From: Lachnospiraceae bacterium UBA7188
GTDB taxonomy: Bacteria; Bacillota; Clostridia; Lachnospirales; Lachnospiraceae
DNA length: 20,592 nt
Assembly: GCA_002490995.1 (NCBI GenBank)
Contig: DKVC01000230.1
Span: 503-21,094, forward strand
Reading direction: 5' to 3'
Positions 13,684-20,580 of this stretch are shown piece after piece. Made by a program: the position numbers and the translations under genes. Below the pieces are notes generated by a model. The model did not search any database. It was not told the origin of the DNA and worked only from the letters and a program-made list of their open reading frames with translations. Positions within the stretch are counted from its first letter, which is position 1; every line of letters starts with the position of its first letter.

Positions 13684-14493
13684 ATGGAAAAGGAAGTTTT
13701 AAAGGACGGGTCATTCAGGGATGCTGTGTTGAATTACGTAAAAAAGAAATATAAAACCAGGGCAGATTATCCCTGGAAAGGGGACAGGGAAAACGCAGTT
13801 CTGCGCCATGAGGACAACCGCAGGTGGTATGGCCTTGTGATGGAGGTGGAACGGAGTAAGCTGGGGCTTGGCGGAGAAGGCAAATCCTGTGTCATCAACG
13901 TAAAGACATCGGATGCCATGCTTCATGATGTTCAGATACGCCAGGAAGGATACTTTCCGGGATATCACATGAACAAGGAAAAGTGGATTACCATACTCCT
14001 TGACGGCACGGTTTCCTTCGAAGAGGTCTGCGGCATGATTGACGCCAGCTTCCTGGCGACGGCTTCCACGGAAAAGAAGCAGAAGAGCAGGCCGCCGAAG
14101 GAGTGGATTATCCCTGCCAACCCGAAATATTATGATATTGAACACGCATTTGACAAGGCAGATATTATTGAATGGAAACAGGGAAGCGGCATCAGGACAG
14201 GAGATACGGTTTTTATGTATGTGGCGGCTCCGGTGTCGGCAATCCTGTATCAATGCAGGGTGCTGGAGACAGATATTCCATACCGCTATCAGGAGGGGAA
14301 ACTGGCTATCAATGCACTGATGAAAATTCAGCTGATGAAGAGATATGCAGGAGAGAAGTTTACCTTCGAAGTATTAAAAAACGAATACGGGATTTTTGCG
14401 GTCAGGGGTCCCAGGGGAATTCCGAACAGCCTGAGTGCCGCATTGCGGAAAGATACGAAACAGGAAAGCAAAAGAGATAACAGAGTGAAATAG
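13684..14493 (+). CDS. MmcQ/YjbR-like DNA-binding domain fused to an EVE (PUA-like) domain
   Basis: A 269-residue two-domain protein. Residues 1-125 are YjbR-like (CyaY-like fold): KKKYKTRADYPWKGDRENAV, then a RHEDNRRWYGLVM block, and GYHMNKEKWITILLDG. Residues 139-255 match an EVE domain: WIIPANPKYYDIEHAF, then IIEWKQGSGIRTGDTVFMYV, and a C-terminal half ending GIPNSLSAALRK. EVE domains bind modified bases and are often linked to modification-dependent restriction or RNA modification. YjbR domains are predicted to bind DNA. Such fusions are known in Firmicutes. GAGGAA seven bases upstream supports the start. Placement 92 bases after the BrxD-like gene suggests a modified-base reader in the same process, but that is inference. 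Confidence 0.82.
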   Translation: MEKEVLKDGSFRDAVLNYVKKKYKTRADYPWKGDRENAVLRHEDNRRWYGLVMEVERSKLGLGGEGKSCVINVKTSDAMLHDVQIRQEGYFPGYHMNKEKWITILLDGTVSFEEVCGMIDASFLATASTEKKQKSRPPKEWIIPANPKYYDIEHAFDKADIIEWKQGSGIRTGDTVFMYVAAPVSAILYQCRVLETDIPYRYQEGKLAINALMKIQLMKRYAGEKFTFEVLKNEYGIFAVRGPRGIPNSLSAALRKDTKQESKRDNRVK

Positions 14494-14497
14494 GACG

Positions 14498-14591
14498 GGG
14501 CTGTCAGAAAATGACTTTATTCCAGAAATACATACTGTGATATTCTTCAAGTCACAACTATGTATTGGGAAGTGTTATTTTCCGACAGCCC
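14498..14591. terminator. Long imperfect hairpin between convergent genes (terminator or MITE-like)
   Basis: The ends GGGCTGTCAGAAAATGAC (14498-14515) and GTTATTTTCCGACAGCCC (14574-14591) pair at 16 of 18 positions. Inside, AATACATA 14527-14534 pairs with TATGTATT 14559-14566, and TGTGA 14536-14540 with TCACA 14552-14556. T runs are poor on both sides. It lies just after the YjbR-EVE stop and likely stops that transcript. The near-palindromic 94-bp form also resembles a small inverted-repeat element, and its ends resemble the hairpin at 17778-17822. Confidence 0.55.
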
Positions 14592-14645
14592 TTATGTATG
14601 TTGCAAAAGCGGAATCTGATTCCCGGCATCCCGCCAAAGGGTAAT

Positions 14646-14747
14646 CTATTTAGCGGCAAACCCCATTCGGCAGCCAGCCCTGTTCAGCGGCCAGCCCCAT
14701 TCAGCGGCCAGCCCTGTTCAGCAACAAGCCCTATTCAGCCGCCAGCC
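14646..14747 (-). repeat. 17-bp tandem repeat, six units, overlapping the chemotaxis-receptor stop codon
   Basis: Six consecutive 17-base units start at 14646, 14663, 14680, 14697, 14714 and 14731. On the minus strand the consensus is GGCTGGCCGCTGAAYRG. The rightmost unit holds the last codons (Arg-Leu-Ala-Ala-Glu) and the TAG of the receptor gene, and the other five lie beyond the stop. Unit length is not a multiple of three, so gain or loss of a unit inside the gene would change the frame. Confidence 0.9.
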
Positions 14748-16704
14748 GGAACTGATCTACCAACTGCTTCAGTGCCGCGGCTTCCGCAGAGAGCTGTTCG
14801 CTTGCCGATGCACCTTCCTGAGCCGATGCGCTGTTGTTTTGTACGACCATGGATATCTGATTAATGCCCTCAGAAACCTGCCATACGGCATCTGACTGTT
14901 CGTTGGATGTCGCTGTAATGCCGTCGATGGAATTTACCACAGTCTCTATGCTTTGTACTACCTCTGACAGAATATCGGCAGTCTCCCTCGCAATGCCTGA
15001 GCCCGAATCCACCGCGTCTGAGGAACGCTGTATCAGGACGGAAGTGTTCTTGGCAGCTTCTGCGGATTTTCCTGCCAGGCTGCGTACTTCTTCTGCCACG
15101 ACCGCAAATCCCTTTCCTGCACTGCCTGCCCTGGCGGCTTCCACGGCGGCGTTCAGCGCCAGAATGTTGGTCTGGAATGCGATATCCTCGATGGTCTTTA
15201 AAATCTTACCGATTTCGTTGGAGCAATTCTGTATTTTATCCATGGAATCCATCAGTTTCTGCATCTGCTGATTACACCGGGAGATTTCTTCTCCTGCCTG
15301 ATGGGTCTGGCTGCGGACCTCCAGAGCATTTCCGGCCGTACTTTTCGCCTGGGAGGAAATCTCGTTGATCTGTGCTGCCAGTTCCTCTACGGCGCTGGCC
15401 TGCTCTACGGTTCCCTGGCTCAGGGTCTGGGCGCTGGAAGAGAGCTGGCTGCTGGCGGAGGATACCTGGTTGGCGGAGCCGTTCACCTGGCGGATGACAT
15501 GGCTCAGCTCCAGCTTCATATTGCGCATGGAGAGCAGGATATTCCGAAAGCTTCCCACATATACTTCCTCGCGCTCAGTGCGGATATTCAGGTTCTGCTC
15601 TGCCAGCTGGGCCAGCAGATAGCTGATATCGTTGATTACGGTGCTTAAACCCTCTACCAGAGAGGCGGTGGAGCGTGCCAGCATGCCTGTTTCGTCTTTG
15701 CTGCTCAGCTTCGGCACAGGTGTGTCCAGATCGCCCTCCACAAGCAGCTGCATCCTTTTAGCGCAGGCTTTCATGGGTTTGCTGATGCTGTTTGCCAGAA
15801 GCAGCGCGACAATGACAGAGATCAGGATGCTTCCGGCCATGACCAGGATATTGATCACCATGCCGTTATATGTAGAAGCCAGGTAGTTCATCTGGGGAGC
15901 GGTGACTGCGATGCTCCAGCCATCTGTACCGTTTACGGGCGCATAGGCCATGAACATCTTTCCTGTGGGGCTGTCATAGCTTCCGAAACCGTTTTCCCCC
16001 CGGCGCATGGCTTCGTGGAGGGCAGCCAGGTCTTTCAGGGAAGCGTCGCTTTGGGCTTCGGTTTCGATATTCTGGACGGTGATTGTATCCAGGGTGATGT
16101 CAGCGATGGTGTCACCTGACTTGTTGATCATATAGGCCCTGCTGTTTTCACCGATCTGGATGGATGAGACAATGTCGTTCAAAAATGTCTCAGGGGGAAC
16201 GAAGTATACGACACCTGCAATGGAAGAACCGTGGATTCCGTCAGCATACAGGGGAGCAGCCACCATGATGGACAGTTCTCCTGTGATCTTGCTGATCAGC
16301 GGCTCCGATACGAAGACATTGCCCTGCAGAGCCTGCCGTACGTACTCACGATCCGAATAGTCTTTGCCATCGAAAATGCTGATGCCATCCAGCCCGATGA
16401 TATTTCCTCTCTGAAAGTTGTGCATGGTGCAGCGCTCATCAATGATGGACTTTTTCTCTTCTGTCGAAACTTCCGGATCAGACAGTTGAGGAATGCAGCC
16501 TGCATCCATGGCTACGTTCCTGTAGGCAGTCAGTTCCTGTTCCACACGTTCTGCCGCGAGGACTGCGGTTTCGCTCATCATGTGGTCTACAGTTGCGATA
16601 ATGCTGCGGTAATTCGGCACAATGCCGGAGATACCAGCCGCAAACAGTGCCGTCACTATGGTCACTATGAGGCATAAAGTTATTTTGGTACGAATGCTTT
16701 TCAT
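14731..16704 (-). CDS. Methyl-accepting chemotaxis protein (dCache-HAMP-MCP signal)
   Basis: A 657-residue transmembrane receptor that relays an external signal to CheA/CheW. Helix 1 is at residues 9-30. An extracellular dCache-type sensor spans about 35-278, with DGKDYSDREYVRQALQG at 112-128 and VAAPLYADG near 148. Helix 2 is at 282-305, HAMP at about 303-357, and the cytoplasmic coiled-coil signalling domain at about 390-650. The hairpin-tip signature lies in IAFQTNILALNAAVEAARAG. The protein ends in FRLAAE with no CheR-docking pentapeptide. GGAGGT upstream of the ATG and a near-consensus promoter support the start. No che or flagellar gene is in the window, so it is an isolated receptor. 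The ligand is unknown; dCache sensors often bind amino acids or other small molecules. Confidence 0.95.
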   Translation of the reverse strand: MKSIRTKITLCLIVTIVTALFAAGISGIVPNYRSIIATVDHMMSETAVLAAERVEQELTAYRNVAMDAGCIPQLSDPEVSTEEKKSIIDERCTMHNFQRGNIIGLDGISIFDGKDYSDREYVRQALQGNVFVSEPLISKITGELSIMVAAPLYADGIHGSSIAGVVYFVPPETFLNDIVSSIQIGENSRAYMINKSGDTIADITLDTITVQNIETEAQSDASLKDLAALHEAMRRGENGFGSYDSPTGKMFMAYAPVNGTDGWSIAVTAPQMNYLASTYNGMVINILVMAGSILISVIVALLLANSISKPMKACAKRMQLLVEGDLDTPVPKLSSKDETGMLARSTASLVEGLSTVINDISYLLAQLAEQNLNIRTEREEVYVGSFRNILLSMRNMKLELSHVIRQVNGSANQVSSASSQLSSSAQTLSQGTVEQASAVEELAAQINEISSQAKSTAGNALEVRSQTHQAGEEISRCNQQMQKLMDSMDKIQNCSNEIGKILKTIEDIAFQTNILALNAAVEAARAGSAGKGFAVVAEEVRSLAGKSAEAAKNTSVLIQRSSDAVDSGSGIARETADILSEVVQSIETVVNSIDGITATSNEQSDAVWQVSEGINQISMVVQNNSASAQEGASASEQLSAEAAALKQLVDQFRLAAE

Positions 16705-16755
16705 GTTAGCTTACCTCCGCCTGTGTATGATATTTCGTATTTACTGTTTAATGCT

Positions 16756-16785
16756 ATTATACGAGGGAGCTTTCCTGTTTGTCAA
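16756..16785 (-). promoter_or_regulatory. Near-consensus sigma-A promoter for the chemotaxis receptor
   Basis: On the minus strand the -35 TTGACA (plus 16780-16785) and -10 TATAAT (plus 16756-16761) are separated by 18 bases. Both hexamers match consensus fully. The predicted leader is about 45 bases and contains GGAGGT before the ATG at 16704. Confidence 0.85.
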
Positions 16786-16848
16786 CCTTTTCATAAGTTC
16801 AAAAGGCCATTGGAATGGTGAAATGTATGCGCATGTCTGCCCTGATGC

Positions 16849-16877
16849 TTGACAATGCCTGGTAATGAGAATAAAAT
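16849..16877 (+). promoter_or_regulatory. Near-consensus promoter for the short-chain dehydrogenase
   Basis: The -35 TTGACA at 16849-16854 and -10 TAAAAT at 16872-16877 have a 17-base spacer. Transcription would begin near 16884, after the in-frame upstream ATG at 16849, so translation must begin at 16906, where AGGAGG at 16893-16898 is well spaced. Confidence 0.8.
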
Positions 16878-16905
16878 GAAAGAAAAACAGCCAGGAGGTC
16901 TTTTT

Positions 16906-17709
16906 ATGAACAGATTGAAAGACAAAGTTGCTATTGTTACAGGTTCTACCAGCGGGATCGGAATCGGCATTGCTCATACCTATGCAGCGGAAGGCGCGAA
17001 GGTTGTTGTCTGCGGCAGGCGGGTGGAAAAGGGGCAGGCTGTTGTAGATGACATCCGCAAAGAGGGCGGTGAAGCATCTTTCCATGTTATGGATATCACA
17101 GATCCGGCAAGTATTGAGAAGCTGGTGGCGGATACGGCGGAAACCTACGGAAAAATAGATATTCTGGTAAATAATGCGGCAAACGTAGGGTTGGCTGACG
17201 GCCGTGTGGACGAGCTGACGATCGAAATGTGGGATGCTATTTTCCAGAGTGATCTGCGGGGGACTTTTTATATCATTAAATGCACTCTGCCTTATATGAT
17301 GAAGGATGCCAGAGGCGGCGCAATTGTCAATATCGGTTCCATGGCTTCCTGCAGCGGAGATCTGGGCTCCACCGCCTATGCCTGTGCGAAAGCAGGTGTG
17401 GATATGCTGACTCAGTCGGTGGCTCTGCAGTACGGCAAGAGCAATGTCCGCTGCAACTGCGTGCGTCCCGGCCTGATTGTGACACCTCAGAATGAAGCCA
17501 AAGTTCCTCAGGCGCTGAAGGACATTTTCCTGAGCAATATTATGGTGAACCGTTACGGCTGTCCGGAGGACATTGCCCATGCATGTGTCTATTTCGGGTC
17601 AGATGAAAGCGAATATGTGACCGGCCAGATCATAACTGTGGACGGCGGCCTGAATTCCCATGCTCCTACGGTTGCCCAGTTCCGTGCCATGGGCTCCCGT
17701 ACCTGGTAG
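16906..17709 (+). CDS. SDR-family NAD(P)-dependent oxidoreductase
   Basis: A 267-residue classical short-chain dehydrogenase, cytosolic, interconverting an alcohol and a ketone. TGSTSGIG at residues 12-19 is the cofactor loop, and CGRR after the second strand (Arg38-Arg39) suggests NADP(H). NNAA is at 89-92, catalytic Ser145 is in NIGSMAS, and Tyr158 and Lys162 are in YACAK. The usual Asn of the NLRG motif is Asp116 here (QSDLRGTF), so the tetrad is not fully standard. The C-terminus is about 15 residues longer than a typical 250-residue member. Candidates include 3-oxoacyl-ACP-reductase-like, sugar or steroid dehydrogenases; it does not closely match the BaiA bile-acid enzyme as I recall it. 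Transcribed alone from its own promoter. Confidence 0.92.
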   Translation: MNRLKDKVAIVTGSTSGIGIGIAHTYAAEGAKVVVCGRRVEKGQAVVDDIRKEGGEASFHVMDITDPASIEKLVADTAETYGKIDILVNNAANVGLADGRVDELTIEMWDAIFQSDLRGTFYIIKCTLPYMMKDARGGAIVNIGSMASCSGDLGSTAYACAKAGVDMLTQSVALQYGKSNVRCNCVRPGLIVTPQNEAKVPQALKDIFLSNIMVNRYGCPEDIAHACVYFGSDESEYVTGQIITVDGGLNSHAPTVAQFRAMGSRTW

Positions 17710-17777
17710 GCAAGGGCACATTGCAGGCAGAGAGTATTCCATGGAGTAATGCATATGGGGTGATGGAACAGACTGAT

Positions 17778-17822
17778 ACAGGGGCTGTCGGGAAAATGGG
17801 ATAGTTTTCCTGCAGCCCCTGT
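17778..17822. terminator. Bidirectional terminator hairpin between convergent genes
   Basis: ACAGGGGCTG 17778-17787 pairs perfectly with CAGCCCCTGT 17813-17822. After a small internal loop GGAAAA 17791-17796 pairs with TTTTCC 17805-17810, with an eight-base apical loop. It lies between the converging dehydrogenase and anti-sigma genes. T runs are modest in both directions (AAATTTTA on the plus side). Confidence 0.7.
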
Positions 17823-17856
17823 AAATTTTATACTCGCGAGTGTATTCATTTATAAA

Positions 17857-19878
17857 TCAGTCATCCATTTCGTATTTCAGGATGTCTCCGGTGGCGGCAT
17901 CTATTTTATATTCGTACTCATAGCCGTTATATTCAAACTCCACTTCGTACACGGCAATTCCGTCATCATAGTCATAATCGGTTTTCAGCTTTGTAACCTG
18001 GGAGGCATTGAGCCCAGCATGGGAGAGAGCGGCAGTCCTGGCAGCTTCTTCTCCGATGTCTGCGGAGGAAGCGGAAGAACCTCTGTTTTCTGTATTGTTA
18101 CCGTGGTTTTCATGGCTGCCGTGATGCTCCATTTCCTGTGCCAGTACAGCACCGGAATACAGATCGATTTCGTACTTGTATTCCACGCTGCCTGCAGCAA
18201 ATTCCACTTCGTAGCATTCCGGCCGGCCGTCATCATATTCAAGCCAGGCATTGATGTATTTTACGCTGTCTGCGGCAATGCCTGCATCTGCCAGGGCTTT
18301 TTCCTTGGCAGCGTCTTCGCCGATGTACTGGCTGCCGGGCTGTTCCGAGCCGACGGAGGTTTGCCCGGAACCGGTGGAAGCGGATTGGGTGCCGGAGGGC
18401 TGTTGGGTGCCGGAAGCGGATTGAGTGCCGGGGGGCTGTTGGGTGCCGGAAGCGGATTGGGTGCCGGAGGATTGCTGGGTGCCGGCTGGCTGCTGGGGAT
18501 TGGCGGGCTGTCGTGAACCGGCTGGTTGTTGTCCGGAGGTTCCGTTCTGTCTTGCAGCTGCCTTGTTTTCGGCTTCGTATTTTACCACCTGGCCCGTTCG
18601 GGCGTTAATATCATACTCGTATTCTGTCGTCCCTGCAAGAAATTCTATTTCATATACCATAATTCCGTCTTCGCTGTCAAATTCCGTTTTAATCATGGTG
18701 GCCTCTTCGGCATTGACACCGGCATGCCCGTATGCAATTTCCAAAGCGGACTCACGGCTGATATATGCCTTGTCGCTGGCGGCGCCGTTTTGGGCCAGTG
18801 AATCGGGCGTAAGGTTTTTGGACTGGGCGATAAGCGCAATTTCCGTAATGGACAGCGGAACCAGGTTTTCCAGGGTGAGAGTGGGGTCTTGGGACAGCAC
18901 TTCCTGTATAAGCGCCGCCTTGCCGGGAGAAATACCGTAATTCTGCGCCAGCTGTTCCAGGTCAGCGGTTTCGCTTAATGTCTGGCTGAGGACGCTGCCG
19001 TCCAGGTTGCCGTCCTGCAAAGCAGTTCCTATAATAGATGAAATGCGTTCTTTAAGTGCGGCGGATTTCTCGGCGTTTTCATTTTCCACGGTGACCAGGA
19101 TGGCATTCTGCAGGTCACTCAGATATCCTTTCTGTAGCATGGAGCCGATAACGGCGTTCACTGCCACGGTTATGTCAACGTCCACGAGATCCATTTCGTT
19201 CAGGACTGCCCTGCCGTCCTCGTTCAGCCCTTCGGCGCTGACTACTTTCTCGTCTTCGCTAACGGTTAAGGCAATACTGGGGTTCACATCCAGGATAACG
19301 ATACTGTTTTCAACAAGATAACTGCCTGTGGTTCCGGAACCCTGGCTGCCTGCATTTGCAGAGTCCGTATTCGGGGTATCTGCACTTGTGGAAGCCGTAT
19401 TTGGGTTATCCGCATTTGCGGAGTCTGTATTTTGGAGACCTGCATTTGAAGCATCCGTATTCCTGGAGTCAACATAATAGACATCAGCGTCAGATATATC
19501 TGTATTTCGGTTCTTTTTATTCAGAATACCGATGCCGAGAAGCCCTGCGCTGACACAAAGCACCAGCATGGCCGCCAGGCTTCCCCATTTGAGCCGGTTT
19601 TTCCTGTTTCCCGTAACAAGGAATGCTTCGGAGACAAGATTATCGTCGATTTCTCCGATGGCGCTCAGCAGTTTTTCGCGTGGATGTATTTTTTCGGTCA
19701 AATTTTCCATATAAGGCTCTTGGTCAGTGGAATTTCCTTTTTCAGTGGAATTTTCCTGTTCTATGGAATTTTCTTTTTCAGTGGAATTTTCCTGTTCTAT
19801 GCAATTTTTCTGTTCCATGGAATTTTCCTGCTCCATGGGATGCCAATTTTCTACAGAATGTTTTTTCCCCATTTTCAT
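17857..19878 (-). CDS. Membrane anti-sigma factor with RsgI-like domain and three PepSY domains
   Basis: A 673-residue single-pass protein. Cytoplasmic residues 1-98 carry six hexapeptide units (15-50) and then LLSAIGEIDDNLVSEAF (70-86), a pattern seen in Clostridial anti-sigma tails. The membrane helix is at about 99-119. Outside the cell are a Thr/Asn/Asp-rich linker (125-185), an RsgI-like domain (186-300) with NSIVILDVNPSIALTV and an Asn199-Pro200 pair, PepSY 1 (372-436), a Gln/Pro/Ser/Gly linker with 12-residue repeats (472-501), PepSY 2 (517-584) and PepSY 3 (606-673). The start overlaps the sigma stop (ATGA), with AAGGAGG inside the sigma gene. It probably binds its sigma at the membrane and releases it after cleavage. 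RsgI proteins normally partner SigI-type factors; this partner looks like an ECF factor. Confidence 0.85.
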   Translation of the reverse strand: MKMGKKHSVENWHPMEQENSMEQKNCIEQENSTEKENSIEQENSTEKGNSTDQEPYMENLTEKIHPREKLLSAIGEIDDNLVSEAFLVTGNRKNRLKWGSLAAMLVLCVSAGLLGIGILNKKNRNTDISDADVYYVDSRNTDASNAGLQNTDSANADNPNTASTSADTPNTDSANAGSQGSGTTGSYLVENSIVILDVNPSIALTVSEDEKVVSAEGLNEDGRAVLNEMDLVDVDITVAVNAVIGSMLQKGYLSDLQNAILVTVENENAEKSAALKERISSIIGTALQDGNLDGSVLSQTLSETADLEQLAQNYGISPGKAALIQEVLSQDPTLTLENLVPLSITEIALIAQSKNLTPDSLAQNGAASDKAYISRESALEIAYGHAGVNAEEATMIKTEFDSEDGIMVYEIEFLAGTTEYEYDINARTGQVVKYEAENKAAARQNGTSGQQPAGSRQPANPQQPAGTQQSSGTQSASGTQQPPGTQSASGTQQPSGTQSASTGSGQTSVGSEQPGSQYIGEDAAKEKALADAGIAADSVKYINAWLEYDDGRPECYEVEFAAGSVEYKYEIDLYSGAVLAQEMEHHGSHENHGNNTENRGSSASSADIGEEAARTAALSHAGLNASQVTKLKTDYDYDDGIAVYEVEFEYNGYEYEYKIDAATGDILKYEMDD
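18376..18465 (-). repeat. 36-bp tandem repeat in the extracellular linker of the anti-sigma factor
   Basis: Two and a half in-frame 36-bp units encode GTQSASGTQQPP, GTQSASGTQQPS and GTQSAS between PepSY 1 and PepSY 2. The Gln/Ser/Pro/Gly content suggests a flexible cell-wall-spanning spacer. Confidence 0.85.
19729..19836 (-). repeat. 18-bp tandem repeat, six units, in the cytoplasmic tail of the anti-sigma factor
   Basis: Six units encode MEQENS, MEQKNC, IEQENS, TEKENS, IEQENS and TEKGNS, followed by a decayed TDQE. The unit is a multiple of three, so copy number can change without breaking the frame. Alternate units are most alike, giving a 36-bp higher-order period. Confidence 0.9.
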
Positions 19879-20435
19879 ATATAAATATCCTCCTTTTCAA
19901 GGTGTGTCCTCAGTTCGTTCCGCATACGGAAAAGCAGGGATGTGACTTTGCTTTCGCTCATGCCGAAGGATGCGGCGATATCCCGTACAGGATAGAGATA
20001 CCAGTACCGCCGGATAAAGATATTGCGTTTCTGCCGGGGCTGGGCATACAGAAAGCGGTTGATGGATTTGGCCAGGTCTATTTCCTCAATAAGCTGTTCA
20101 ACGCTGTTTTTCCCCGGAATGCACTCTTCCAGCTCCGATAATACCAGTTCTCCCTGTCCCAGGCCGCGCTTTTCGGCGGTGTAATGCTTCAGGCGGTTCA
20201 GCGACAGGTTGCGCGTGATTTTTCCCAGATAGATTGACAGCCGGTTGGGACGGTGGGGCGGAATGGATTTCCAGGCGCCCAGCCAGGTATCGTTGACACA
20301 TTCCCGGGCATCTTCCGTATTATGCAGGATGTTTACGGCAATGGAATGGCAGTAACTGTAGTACCGCTCCTCGGTTGCGGCGATGGCTTTCTCGTCTCTC
20401 TCCCAGTACAGTGTGATTATTTCATCGTCTTTCAT
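19875..20435 (-). CDS. ECF-type RNA polymerase sigma factor paired with the RsgI/PepSY anti-sigma
   Basis: A 186-residue sigma factor. Region 2 lies at about residues 8-88, with YYSYCHSIAVNILHNTEDAR, a CVNDTWLGAWKSIPPHRP block and LGKITRNLSLNRLKHY. Region 4 is at about 115-178, with QKRNIFIRRYWYLYPVRDIA and the recognition helix in FGMSESKVTSLLFRMRNEL. There is no sigma-3 domain, so it is ECF-like. AAAGGAGG lies a few bases before the ATG. The stop overlaps the anti-sigma ATG, and the anti-sigma ribosome site lies in the last sigma codons, so the two should be made in step. By family logic it directs its own operon and envelope-related targets once released. Confidence 0.92.
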   Translation of the reverse strand: MKDDEIITLYWERDEKAIAATEERYYSYCHSIAVNILHNTEDARECVNDTWLGAWKSIPPHRPNRLSIYLGKITRNLSLNRLKHYTAEKRGLGQGELVLSELEECIPGKNSVEQLIEEIDLAKSINRFLYAQPRQKRNIFIRRYWYLYPVRDIAASFGMSESKVTSLLFRMRNELRTHLEKEDIYI

Positions 20436-20471
20436 TGCATCCTCCTTTCCCTCTAGTGTAAAGGCCTTTCA

Positions 20472-20500
20472 TTTATATACACAACAAAAATGACGGTTCA
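20472..20500 (-). promoter_or_regulatory. Candidate promoter of the sigma/anti-sigma operon
   Basis: On the minus strand TGAACC (plus 20495-20500) is followed after 17 bases by TATAAA (plus 20472-20477), about 37 bases before the ATG at 20435. The GAACC core resembles the -35 of ECF-dependent promoters, which would fit autoregulation. The -10 is more sigma-A-like, so which factor uses it is uncertain. Confidence 0.35.
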
Positions 20501-20549
20501 TTGCACGAAAAGAAGAAATATTTGAAAAATTTTCCCCGGATAGTATGTC

Positions 20550-20580
20550 TTATCGGAAGCAATCTCTATGCTTCCGATAA
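20550..20580. other. Perfect 11-bp inverted repeat near the window edge
   Basis: TTATCGGAAGC 20550-20560 and GCTTCCGATAA 20570-20580 are exact inverted repeats around a nine-base loop. No T run follows on either strand, so a terminator for a gene beyond the edge is not assured. A protein-binding palindrome upstream of the sigma operon is the other option. Confidence 0.5.

Noticed and set aside
5967..14493. A complete BREX system
   Set aside because: Only a BrxD-like ATPase is present; no PglX methylase, PglZ phosphatase, BrxC or helicase is in the window.
14646..14747. Possible CRISPR array
   Set aside because: Units are contiguous 17-mers with no spacers and diverge from each other; it is a tandem repeat.
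16849..16905. Longer N-terminus of the short-chain dehydrogenase from 16849
   Set aside because: The promoter overlaps that codon, and AGGAGG is placed for ATG 16906, which gives a normal SDR N-terminus.
18019..18516. Antisense Gly/Leu-rich frame across the anti-sigma linker
   Set aside because: It is the reverse reading of the Gln/Pro/Ser tandem repeats and has no independent support.
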